This document shows, piece after piece, positions 26,280-34,615 of a DNA stretch of 64,000 nt. Within the stretch, counting starts at the first letter, position 1, and every line of letters starts with the position of its first letter. The position numbers and the translations under genes were made by a program. The DNA comes from Vibrio sp. AND4 (lineage in GTDB: Bacteria > Pseudomonadota > Gammaproteobacteria > Enterobacterales > Vibrionaceae), in the NCBI RefSeq assembly GCF_000171815.1, contig NZ_ABGR01000004.1:1-64000 (forward strand). The letters run 5' to 3'. The notes under the pieces are model-generated. The model did not search any database and was not told where the DNA came from. It was given only the letters and a program-made list of their open reading frames with translations.

Positions 26280-27743
26280 CTAGTCTGAAAAGTTGTCATC
26301 AAAAATGACAAACGATGGCCGATTTAGGTTGTTTGATTTCGTGTAAACCACGGCATTTACCCTACCAAGGTTAGTTGCAAAGCCTGATTTTCCTGTGATA
26401 TTCACGACACTTCCAACGGCCATGGCCGATATAGAAATTAAGATGTCATTTTTACTTTCAAAAATTTGACTAATGACGTCAGGGAGCGCTTGTCTAAAGT
26501 GGTTAAGTGCTTTTTTGTAACCGTCTATCCCCTCTTCAACGGAAGTCAACGAACGCGCAGAAGCTTGGCTTTGTATAAAATCTAAACGACCGATAATTTC
26601 ACTATTTAGCTCATCGATATATGAACAGATTTGATTGTTTATCAACGTCCACAAGACTAACTGCAAATACCTCACGGTATTCCCTGTCCCCAAAAGGCGA
26701 AGTTTCGCAAGTAGTTCATAAGGAGGCTCAAACACGTCCGCTTGATATAGAACCCTCAATATGTCGCCATTTTCGTGCACTTGTTCTAACAATAGTTCAA
26801 CTAGGGATTCGTACTTTTCCAGTGAAGTCGTATCATTTTGAATATGGTAAAGTGCCGAGACATAAGCATCAGAAAAATCTTTTAAATGGTTTTGGCTAAT
26901 CGCGTAGGGAGAAAGTATACGACTCTGCTCTAGCACGATATCTCTAAAGTCATCGTCACTGAAAGATGGAGACATCAAGATCCCCCAATCATTGGCAACG
27001 CCAACACGATCTTCCCAAAACGGTGATCGGCGACCTGCTACAAATGTACAAAAATCATTCGGATCTGGGTAAGTTTCCGTTACAACATTTTCAGCTAACG
27101 ATTGGTTCGGATTATAAGAATCTTGAGTTTCGCTGAGCACTAACTTGCATTCTTTTAAAGCTAACCCACCGACCGATGCTTTGCCGCTAGAGTCCAAAGC
27201 CCCACTACCAATGATAGCTCCAGAAGGCTCGACTAAAGAAAATTGCGCATTAGAATAAGGCATCCCGTTTGGGTACTTGCACTCTATATCCAGCGTATAC
27301 GTCCCTTCCTGATCTTCCGTAACAGAAATCGATGGGTTTTGTGCGCCGCCAAGACACATAGTATTGGCTTTGTTCATGGTCATTTGGTCAGACAGACGAC
27401 ATACGCCCTTGCCTTCAAACTTAACTGTTGGTGAGGCTGAGATGAATTTCGCTTCGGCTTCTATCGTGCCGGATGAGACACCTTTTTTATCGCCGCCGGC
27501 ATCACCTGTACTTTTTGAAAACGTACTGCCTTTGATCGCAACACTGTTGCCACCATCCATAGAGATAGTCGTAGTGCCACCAGCAAGGTCTGCCGATTTC
27601 GCATTATTGCCATAAGGGATAGGTACGACTGGCTTACCGACCTTCGTTAAACAAACATCAGGGAGCGTTGCATTCGCTTCACCACCTGAGCCTTTATGAA
27701 CTACCGAAAGTCCATTCGCACCAACTGTTACGCCCATAACCAA
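26280..27743 (-). CDS. PAAR-like (DUF4150) T6SS spike-tip protein with C-terminal extension
   Basis: Spike-tip protein of 487 residues. Residues about 1-130 are a DUF4150 PAAR-like domain (LPDVCLTKVGKPVVPIPYGN, GDAGGDKKGVSSG, CRLSDQMTMNKANT). A middle domain (about 135-205) looks Ig/CNA-like (YPNGMPYSNAQFSLVEPSG). The C-terminal 280 residues are mostly helical, with no catalytic motif I recognise; they may hold the cargo encoded 11 bases downstream. DUF4150 proteins usually go with DUF2169 adaptors, and one is encoded at 48624. It has its own promoter region: a terminator separates it from tssL. Confidence 0.82.
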   Translation of the reverse strand: MVMGVTVGANGLSVVHKGSGGEANATLPDVCLTKVGKPVVPIPYGNNAKSADLAGGTTTISMDGGNSVAIKGSTFSKSTGDAGGDKKGVSSGTIEAEAKFISASPTVKFEGKGVCRLSDQMTMNKANTMCLGGAQNPSISVTEDQEGTYTLDIECKYPNGMPYSNAQFSLVEPSGAIIGSGALDSSGKASVGGLALKECKLVLSETQDSYNPNQSLAENVVTETYPDPNDFCTFVAGRRSPFWEDRVGVANDWGILMSPSFSDDDFRDIVLEQSRILSPYAISQNHLKDFSDAYVSALYHIQNDTTSLEKYESLVELLLEQVHENGDILRVLYQADVFEPPYELLAKLRLLGTGNTVRYLQLVLWTLINNQICSYIDELNSEIIGRLDFIQSQASARSLTSVEEGIDGYKKALNHFRQALPDVISQIFESKNDILISISAMAVGSVVNITGKSGFATNLGRVNAVVYTKSNNLNRPSFVIFDDNFSD

Positions 27744-27771
27744 TCCATTTGAATTTTATTGATTGAATAAT

Positions 27772-27799
27772 AAAAGAGATCGCATATTGCAATCTCTCT
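27772..27799 (-). terminator. Terminator between tssL and the PAAR-like gene
   Basis: Read on the minus strand: AGAGATTGC-AATAT-GCGATCTCT followed by TTTATTATT. One G-T pair in the stem. Separates the core operon from the effector cassette. A second hairpin, GATCTC/GAGATC, lies at 27867-27883 right after the tssL stop. Confidence 0.7.
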
Positions 27800-27886
27800 A
27801 AATGACTAGTGGATTTCACTTAACCGACAGTGACATTCACGATAAAGCTAAAAACTGGCAGGAGATCTCATTTTGAGATCAACTTT

Positions 27887-28678
27887 TTATCGATACACAT
27901 CAAGCAATTGCTGAAACTTTAAATCTATAGCGATATACGTTGCGGCATACATGATTGCAAAGGTAATCGCGCTAATACCCAAAATCAGCTTGGGAGAGAT
28001 CACCCTTTTTAACGGTTTCTTAATGTATTTTGCTTTAAGGTTTACTAAAGAGACTTTCTCTTGCTCTGCTAAGCGATCATCACGCACTAAGCGATAAATG
28101 GTATTGCCGATTTCTGCGAGCTTTTCATTACCGCGCTCTTCACGACCGTATTTGCCTTGAAAGCCAAGTTGAAGCAATAAATACAAAAATTCAATAACGT
28201 GACGGTACTTGCGAGGATCTGCTTTTAGGCGTTCCAAAATCACGAAGAATTTGTCACCGCCAGAAGTCTCGTTATGGAACTCAGAGAGCAAACTGTTCTG
28301 GCTCCAATGGCTATTAGCGCCCCACTCTTGTCGGCAAACCGATTCATCAATCGCAGCACACAAGCAGTAGCGGATGACCAAAATGGAGGCGCGATCCAAT
28401 TCCATTTCATTGAGCTTACGTTCACCTTTTCGTATCTCGCGAGCCACTTGTTCACGAAATGGCATTGGGTCATCAAGCCAAGGAATTGAGGACATACAAG
28501 ATAAGCTGGCGATCAACCATGAGAATTGATCAACCAAGGGGTTGATGCCCATGTTTTCAATGTTTAGGTCTTGTACCGCGATATTACGAGACAAGTCAGG
28601 CGCTGGCATCACCTCCATCGGTTTGCCAGGCTCTGGTTGGAATAAAACTACGGTGACGTCGGTTTCAGCATAACTCAT
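27887..28678 (-). CDS. tssL: T6SS inner-membrane protein TssL (DotU)
   Basis: Inner-membrane subunit of the T6SS membrane complex with TssM and TssJ, 263 residues. A cytoplasmic DotU domain (LIASLSCMSSIPW, then YCLCAAIDESV and LLLQLGFQGKYG, the classic DotU motifs) is followed by one C-terminal helix (ILGISAITFAIMYAATYIAI) and a very short tail without an OmpA-like domain. I chose the ATG at 28678, which overlaps the tssK stop as ATGA; an ATG at 28693 is possible but less typical. Last gene of its operon. Confidence 0.95.
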   Translation of the reverse strand: MSYAETDVTVVLFQPEPGKPMEVMPAPDLSRNIAVQDLNIENMGINPLVDQFSWLIASLSCMSSIPWLDDPMPFREQVAREIRKGERKLNEMELDRASILVIRYCLCAAIDESVCRQEWGANSHWSQNSLLSEFHNETSGGDKFFVILERLKADPRKYRHVIEFLYLLLQLGFQGKYGREERGNEKLAEIGNTIYRLVRDDRLAEQEKVSLVNLKAKYIKKPLKRVISPKLILGISAITFAIMYAATYIAIDLKFQQLLDVYR

Positions 28679-30000
28679 AGACGAACAGCCCATAGTTGCA
28701 ATGATAAGTTCGCAAAGTCACCCGCTACGTGGACCGCTATTGCCGCTGTATTTTTCAGTGCCGCCCATTCTTCGCCTGTCTTATCCAGTTCGAAGTAGGT
28801 GTAACCTGCATGGTAAGGCAGTGCACGGGGTACAACCGGCATTGGTTTGATCTCGATACCCGGCAGTTGAAGGTTAATCAAGTCACGAATGTTATCGATA
28901 GAACCGATCTTGGTTTGGCTAACAAACTGGGTATGCAGAACATCCAAAGTAACATCAGCTTTAACCGCAAGAATAAAGGTTGTGGTATCAATGATCTTGC
29001 TGTCTGGAATCGCTGCTGTTCGAATGCCGTAGTTTTGATCTTTTAACGTCAGTGGGATTGCGCGCTGCTCAGACATCACACTCAATGTCATCTTCGCACT
29101 ATCCAAGGTTCTCAACAGACAGCTGGTTAAGTCACCATGATTGTACTTGGTGAACTCAATTGGTCGACGAGATGCTGAGCACAAGGTTGAAAGCTCACCC
29201 TCTGCTTGAAGAAGAGTTCGATAAAAAGACTCTGGATGAACCCCCTCCACGTTAGAAAAATGCCAGAACAAAGGCTCGTATCGGTTGAGCGCTTGTAGCA
29301 ACATAAAATCTGAAACCGAGGACACGCCTTGCTGATCAACCACACCCAAGCGCTGAACAATGGATTCTGCACGGTGTTTGAGCATGGAGGCAAATTCAGT
29401 CGCGAACTTGTTCAGTACAGTTGAAGCGTGAATATCGATACACGTAGGGATAAAGCTTTCGTCTAAGATCACGCTGCCATCTGGCTTCACTTCTGAGATC
29501 TTTAGAATTGGAATCGATGTGTAAGCACTCTTATCTTCATGGTCATACATCAAACAGAAGTTAAGCTTACCGACCACAATGTTGGCCATGTCCTCTGAAT
29601 CATAACAAGCGTCGACTGCCTCCTGGGATTCCATGGTGTAACGAGCGCCGTCTTTCTTTGTACCGAACAATTCAGAGCGCTCAGAAGGCAACGGACAACA
29701 AAGGTAGACGACTTTATCGGCAATAGAGGGATCAACGTCTTTCACTTCTGGCAGTTCAGCCAGCAACGGCAGTTCAAAGGGCGTACGGTCTTGAAGGATG
29801 CCTTCAGCACGTGTAATACCAATTTTGCCCAGTGCCAACAATTGTGAGTTAATCTCTAAACGCTTAATCCCCCAATGCAAAGGTGATGTATTAGCACTCA
29901 GCATGCTCGACAGTTTACTTTGTGAACGATCGAGTTGCTGAAAGTGCTGCGGCTTCATGAACATTCCATCTTGCCAAACAACTGGATTGTATAAAGACAT
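28675..30000 (-). CDS. tssK: T6SS baseplate protein TssK
   Basis: Baseplate subunit that links the baseplate to the TssJLM membrane complex, 441 residues, the usual length. The N-terminus VVWQDGMFMKPQHFQQLDR is the TssK hallmark, and LPLLAELP and AYTYFELDKTGEEWAAL near the C-terminus are also typical. It lies between tssJ (11 bases upstream) and tssL (4-base overlap), the most conserved three-gene block of T6SS clusters. Confidence 0.97.
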   Translation of the reverse strand: MSLYNPVVWQDGMFMKPQHFQQLDRSQSKLSSMLSANTSPLHWGIKRLEINSQLLALGKIGITRAEGILQDRTPFELPLLAELPEVKDVDPSIADKVVYLCCPLPSERSELFGTKKDGARYTMESQEAVDACYDSEDMANIVVGKLNFCLMYDHEDKSAYTSIPILKISEVKPDGSVILDESFIPTCIDIHASTVLNKFATEFASMLKHRAESIVQRLGVVDQQGVSSVSDFMLLQALNRYEPLFWHFSNVEGVHPESFYRTLLQAEGELSTLCSASRRPIEFTKYNHGDLTSCLLRTLDSAKMTLSVMSEQRAIPLTLKDQNYGIRTAAIPDSKIIDTTTFILAVKADVTLDVLHTQFVSQTKIGSIDNIRDLINLQLPGIEIKPMPVVPRALPYHAGYTYFELDKTGEEWAALKNTAAIAVHVAGDFANLSLQLWAVRL

Positions 30001-30011
30001 GCTTTTATTCC

Positions 30012-30512
30012 TTAAAAGTAAACTTGCTCAATGCCGCGAGTGTTGTCAGAGATTAACTCACTGCCTTCTAACTTGAGTTTGATGTAGTACTCGCTCTTCT
30101 CTTGAATCACTTCAACTTTGCGCCAAGAGGAGCCGTCAATATCACGAAACGCGACTGAAAATCCGACCGAGCGGGTCTTCGGGTCGAGCTCCAAAAATTC
30201 ATGGATTTTTTCTCCGGGCTGCATCTGGTATTCGTACCGTTTGATGTATTCATCTCCCAGTGATGCTTTGTCGTTCTCAAACAATGCAAAGAAGTCTAAA
30301 CTTCGAAACAGCACGGGTGACGTCAATTCATGAATACGCAAGATCACAGGTGAAGACTGACCACCTTCACGAACGTTGAGAACCGAAGAAGCCTCAATCA
30401 CTAATTCGATCGAGGATGTTTCTGGCGTAATGCCCGTTGATTCTTTTAATTGGTCCCACATGGAGCAAGCGGATAGCAGGGCACATCCGATCAATATGGC
30501 AATACTACGCAT
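30012..30512 (-). CDS. tssJ: T6SS outer-membrane lipoprotein TssJ
   Basis: Outer-membrane lipoprotein of 166 residues, lipobox LLSAC with acylated Cys 16. The mature part is a transthyretin-like fold in this family (IELVIEASSVLNVREGGQSS, VLRIHEL, then the loop that binds TssM). It overlaps the end of the FHA gene by eight bases and is followed by tssK. Confidence 0.93.
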   Translation of the reverse strand: MRSIAILIGCALLSACSMWDQLKESTGITPETSSIELVIEASSVLNVREGGQSSPVILRIHELTSPVLFRSLDFFALFENDKASLGDEYIKRYEYQMQPGEKIHEFLELDPKTRSVGFSVAFRDIDGSSWRKVEVIQEKSEYYIKLKLEGSELISDNTRGIEQVYF

Positions 30513-32052
30513 GGTTTCCCTTAATTGCTTTGGTGTAATTTTTCTTAATCAAACCTTTTAAGGAGGTTTCGTTCATCTGGCGGCGGTTGTTGGCGTAAAA
30601 CTCAAGATACTCACCCCACAACTTTGATTTTGTGGTGAAAATTGATTTACCCGCAATATCACTTGCAAAGGTGACAGGGTCATTAGTCTCTGATTGCTCA
30701 ATCAGCAGTTCATTGAGTGCCTTGTTAAACAAAATTTGATGATCGTTTAGCTCATCCAACATCTGCTCTACCAACTCATTTGGAGAGAGTAAGTTTTGGC
30801 TGTTGAGTGTTAACATCAATTCAGCTAAGTTGGAATCTGCCTCACTTAGGCCCTGCTCGCCTTTGAGTGATTCAACCTCGCGCAGGTCTTTTTGCAAATT
30901 ATCGATACACAAACGAAGACACGTTCCCATCTGTTTAAACAACAAGGCTTCATTGCTTATCAGTTCTGGGTTACTGATGCCCAGTCCCTCATAAAATGCT
31001 TGACCTATATCAGATGAGTGGGCTGAACTCTCTGCATTTAAAGACTCGTTACTGACAAACCCCACTTGGGTTTCTGTCGGTTTTGTTTCTATCGGATTCG
31101 ATTGTGCCGACGGTACGAATGCTTGTGTCACCTCTTCCCACTTCTGGCCAAAAGATTCTGGTCTTTGTGCAGCGCTTGATGTCGCTTGACTAATTGGCAC
31201 TTCAAATTGCGGCGGGACCTGGTCAGCTTGAGGCAAATGCGGCGAAGGTGAAACGGGTTCCGTCTGAATCGCATCTTGTGGTATACGAAACGCTTCTTCT
31301 GGAGCGCGAATAGGCTCTTCTGGAATAAAACTAGCCTGTTGCGATTGCTCGCTTGCGACTTCGGCAGGAGCTTCACTTTTGGCGGCACCACCCAGCCAAT
31401 CTTCTGGAATTAAATTTGGAATATCGAATTCGGAGTGGATGCTGAAGCTGTCATCAACAACTTGTCGTGTATTTTCGATCGGATTAGCCTGCGTCGGATG
31501 CGGCTTTTGCTCATCACGGATAAGATGATCATCTTCACGCTGCATCGAAAACTTAAGATGTGCGACAGGATCATCCGTGTCAACGTCATCTTGTTTGGTT
31601 TCCATAAACAAGTCTTCTAAAGCACCAATCTTTTCGTCTTCATCTAAGACCGCCTCACCGAGGTTAACTAACGGGTCGTTCGATACACGATCTGGCGCAA
31701 TATCAGACGCGATGTCTTGCGCTGCGGAAACATGCTCCAGCGAAACACCAATTTCGTACTGACCCAAAGAGATCACATCGCCATCGACAATCGATACCGG
31801 TTGGTTCTTTAGTATCTTGTTACCGTTAACCATAGTGCCGTTAGTCGATACGTCACTGATGTAGTAAGTATCACCATATACACTGAGCAGACAGTGTGTG
31901 CCAGAAATAAAACGGTTGTGATCGGTCAAAGGTAGCGTACAGCTTGGTGCTCGACCCACTGAGCCACCACCTTCTGGCATTTCAATATGTTTTGCGCCCG
32001 TGAATTCCTCGGGGCACTTTGAAATAAATAGGACTAGCTGATGTGTTTGCAT
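30505..32052 (-). CDS. FHA-domain T6SS protein (TagH/Fha type)
   Basis: Protein of 515 residues. The N-terminal forkhead-associated domain (about 25-100: GSVGRAPSCTLPL, RFISGTHCLL, DVSTNGTMVNG) binds phosphothreonine, so it is the likely reader of the Ser/Thr kinase encoded at 45448. A long Pro/Glu/Gln-rich low-complexity linker follows (about 130-330) and then a helical TagH C-terminal domain. In other bacteria Fha activation by the kinase triggers T6SS assembly; the same is inferred here. Confidence 0.93.
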   Translation of the reverse strand: MQTHQLVLFISKCPEEFTGAKHIEMPEGGGSVGRAPSCTLPLTDHNRFISGTHCLLSVYGDTYYISDVSTNGTMVNGNKILKNQPVSIVDGDVISLGQYEIGVSLEHVSAAQDIASDIAPDRVSNDPLVNLGEAVLDEDEKIGALEDLFMETKQDDVDTDDPVAHLKFSMQREDDHLIRDEQKPHPTQANPIENTRQVVDDSFSIHSEFDIPNLIPEDWLGGAAKSEAPAEVASEQSQQASFIPEEPIRAPEEAFRIPQDAIQTEPVSPSPHLPQADQVPPQFEVPISQATSSAAQRPESFGQKWEEVTQAFVPSAQSNPIETKPTETQVGFVSNESLNAESSAHSSDIGQAFYEGLGISNPELISNEALLFKQMGTCLRLCIDNLQKDLREVESLKGEQGLSEADSNLAELMLTLNSQNLLSPNELVEQMLDELNDHQILFNKALNELLIEQSETNDPVTFASDIAGKSIFTTKSKLWGEYLEFYANNRRQMNETSLKGLIKKNYTKAIKGNHA

Positions 32053-32061
32053 TGCTAAACC

Positions 32062-32661
32062 TTAAAATAATAGGGAAACTGACAGCTCTACCCCACCAAT
32101 TCCGTCATTAACTACCGGAAGAATGTAGGAAGCTTGAGGGATGATTTGTATGTGCGCATCTGGATTGCTGCCAAGTTTGATTGCCGTTCCAAACGTTACT
32201 ACTGCGCCAAGTTCAAACTGGTCGATATCTTCCAGCGCTTTGTAACGGTAGCCAGCATGATCGACTTCCCAACGGTTGGAGTACTGAGAGTATCCTAAGG
32301 ACAGACCCGCTCCGACATAAGGCGTGAAGATACTCCAAGAAGTGAGTGCGTATTGTGGCACGACGCGTAGCTCAAGGTTATTAACTTCTTGATAAACGCC
32401 GTTTGCCGGAGCCTCAACCTCTTCTGTCAGATAATTTAGGCCTAACCACCAACGCCATCGGTTGTTGTTTTCATCAATTGGGCGCGTGTGTACCAAGCCA
32501 TAACGTAAAGCGTCTTGATCACCGCTGGTACCTTCGTCATAGTCGTGGCTTTCCATCATAAGCATGTTGACTGAGCCGCCATAACGTTCCCCTTTAGCAA
32601 CCGCAAAAGTAGAAAACAAACACATGGCCGAGATTAACCCAACTTGACTTGGTTTTAGCAT
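32062..32661 (-). CDS. Outer-membrane beta-barrel protein of the T6SS cluster
   Basis: Secreted protein of 199 residues with signal peptide MLKPSQVGLISAMCLF...AVA and alternating strands ending in ELSVSLLF, the terminal Phe that barrel proteins use for insertion. It resembles small OmpW/OprF-type eight-strand barrels, though I recognise no named family. First gene of the FHA-TssJ-TssK-TssL operon, with nine bases before the FHA start. Its role might be anchoring or localising the TssJLM complex; this is inference. Confidence 0.75.
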   Translation of the reverse strand: MLKPSQVGLISAMCLFSTFAVAKGERYGGSVNMLMMESHDYDEGTSGDQDALRYGLVHTRPIDENNNRWRWWLGLNYLTEEVEAPANGVYQEVNNLELRVVPQYALTSWSIFTPYVGAGLSLGYSQYSNRWEVDHAGYRYKALEDIDQFELGAVVTFGTAIKLGSNPDAHIQIIPQASYILPVVNDGIGGVELSVSLLF

Positions 32662-33236
32662 TTCATCCCTCTTAGAAAACCTTTTAATAATATTCAGTGG
32701 CGAAAGATATCAAGTCTCTTTTCTTTTTCAATATGCTAAAAATTAGCCCCATCAAATAAGATAAAACACCTACAAATTAAAACCTTTTCACTAGTGATAT
32801 CTTCATTTGAACGGCTGATGCTATTCTTTAAAAATTAAAAACCGCCATACAATCTAAATTAGATATAGCTTTATTAGAAATGAAAACATTCATAATGCGA
32901 ATGTAATATCTATACAAGTCAACAGAAACACCAAACCAAACACATACAAATATCACATAGTTTTAACAATCTGATTTATCTCGCAAATACTTAAGTAAAA
33001 AGATTGTTGATACAAAAATCAAAAAGAGTATAAACCGCTATTATCTCAACTTTTTTTGAGACACAAGTCACTTATATAGAAATTTAAATACTCAATATGA
33101 GCTTGAATTATGTGAACGAAGATCACAGTAAGTTAAATTATACTGATTTAGATATTATTTATTATTCAATTAATCTCTTTTACCTTTAAAATCCAAAAAA
33201 AAAAATGTTAGCACCATCTTTAGTATGTATGAATGA
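32662..33236. other. Divergent AT-rich control region
   Basis: 575 very AT-rich bases between the OM-barrel/FHA/TssJKL operon and the VasL/TssM operon. No gene seen. It contains one weak sigma-54-like element (32734-32750, minus) and many A/T tracts of the kind that bind H-NS. Confidence 0.6.
32734..32750 (-). promoter_or_regulatory. Weak sigma-54-like promoter candidate
   Basis: On the minus strand GGGGCTAATTTTTAGCA keeps GG and GC ten bases apart and GGC / AGCA around them but lacks the ACG of the -24 element. It would start RNA about 60 bases before the OM-barrel gene, the same distance as at hcp. Confidence 0.3.
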
Positions 33237-33281
33237 ATGATGGTTTACTACTTTTCACATAATCAGTTGGAATTGGAAAAT

Positions 33282-34589
33282 ATGTTTTTCAGCGACTTCG
33301 CTAGAAGGCCGATCGATGAAAGTAATCCAAGCGGCTTAAACCCTAATGGCTTAGATGATTTTGACGAAATAAAGCGCCAAATAAACAACCTGAATAAAGT
33401 AACTGGTCGAGTATCATGGAAAACCGTTCAGACACTGTCTAAAAAAATACTCAGTACCCGGGGTAAAGACTTTCGTTGTAGCTGTTACTTCACGGTAGCT
33501 GCAACTCACAACGAAGGTCTCAAAGGCCTAGTTGAAGGCTTGAACTCTCTGCTCGATTTATGTGTTGTTTACTGGTACACCGCCTACCCGGAGCACACAA
33601 AAGCGAATGCCCGTATCAGTGCCATCGAGTGGATGATCGAATACACTGAAAAGCGAATTAACAAGCATCGCGCCTTGCCTGAGGAGCTGCCTCTTATCGA
33701 GGCCGCGCATCAGCTGTGTCTGCGTATAGAAGAAGAACTCCGCCTTCACTACGCGATTAAAGCGCCTTCCTTTGGTCGTATTAGACGGATATTGAATCAG
33801 TGGATTGAAGAAATAAAAGAAACAAAAGCAAAAGAAGCCAGGGCATTAGAGAACAAAAAAGTAAAATCAGAAACACCACCGGATCAAGTTGGCATCAAGG
33901 TGAATATTGCACCACCGCCAAAAAAAGAAACCCAGAAAAGTCGGCAGATTCAAGAGGCTGAAGTTGTAACCAAGTCTAGTCGCGCTGTTATTTATTCTGT
34001 TGTTGGATTGCTTGTTGCCGCTTTTGCTTCCCACTTTATTTACAAGCAACACAACTATCAAAACCTAAAGAGTGATATTGAGCAATCATCATTCACCCAG
34101 CTCTCTACGATCGTCGATTCATTGAACTTTGAGAACAAAGAGTATCGTCTTTCTTTACGCTCTGTCACCGTCGAACGGCTCGATGAATTAATGACAGATT
34201 GGACAACTGACCCTGTAAAAGTCAGCCAAGTAAATACAATCGATAAACTGACAGCCGAATTAACAGATCTTTACCCTGATTCATCCTCCGCGAAACAACT
34301 TCGTGAGAATTTTTTAGATAAACGTTCTCGTTTCGAAAATGAATTCGATGCCATATACAAACGTTTTGCTTATGCTAGGACAGTTTTTGCGAACGTCGCA
34401 AAACAGAATACTGACAAGGAGTCAAAGAAAGCGTATGAATATAGCAATTCGTTGTTCCCACTTCTTGGGCGAATCGAATACGCAGAAAAAAATGCGCAGC
34501 AAAAGGAAATTGAACGCTCCCTCCTTTTACTGAACACCTACCTATATAAAATCAATCAGTTGCAAGCTGAAACCAGCGACAATAAATAA
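33282..34589 (+). CDS. VasL-like TssA-related membrane protein
   Basis: Protein of about 435 residues with an ImpA_N/TssA-type N-terminal domain (FSDFARRPIDESNPSG, DFDEIKRQINNL, WKTVQTLSKKIL, CSCYFTVA, GLVEGLNSLLDLCVVYWYTAYPE), a charged linker, one membrane helix (AVIYSVVGLLVAAFASHFIY) and a helical C-terminal part, as in VasL of V. cholerae. TssA relatives of this type sit at the cell envelope and may cap or stop the growing sheath. The ATG at 33282 has GGAAAAT before it and begins just before the domain; an ATG at 33237 would add 15 residues. Confidence 0.85.
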   Translation: MFFSDFARRPIDESNPSGLNPNGLDDFDEIKRQINNLNKVTGRVSWKTVQTLSKKILSTRGKDFRCSCYFTVAATHNEGLKGLVEGLNSLLDLCVVYWYTAYPEHTKANARISAIEWMIEYTEKRINKHRALPEELPLIEAAHQLCLRIEEELRLHYAIKAPSFGRIRRILNQWIEEIKETKAKEARALENKKVKSETPPDQVGIKVNIAPPPKKETQKSRQIQEAEVVTKSSRAVIYSVVGLLVAAFASHFIYKQHNYQNLKSDIEQSSFTQLSTIVDSLNFENKEYRLSLRSVTVERLDELMTDWTTDPVKVSQVNTIDKLTAELTDLYPDSSSAKQLRENFLDKRSRFENEFDAIYKRFAYARTVFANVAKQNTDKESKKAYEYSNSLFPLLGRIEYAEKNAQQKEIERSLLLLNTYLYKINQLQAETSDNK

Positions 34590-34615
34590 CATTACAATTA
34601 AAGAATTATAGGCTT

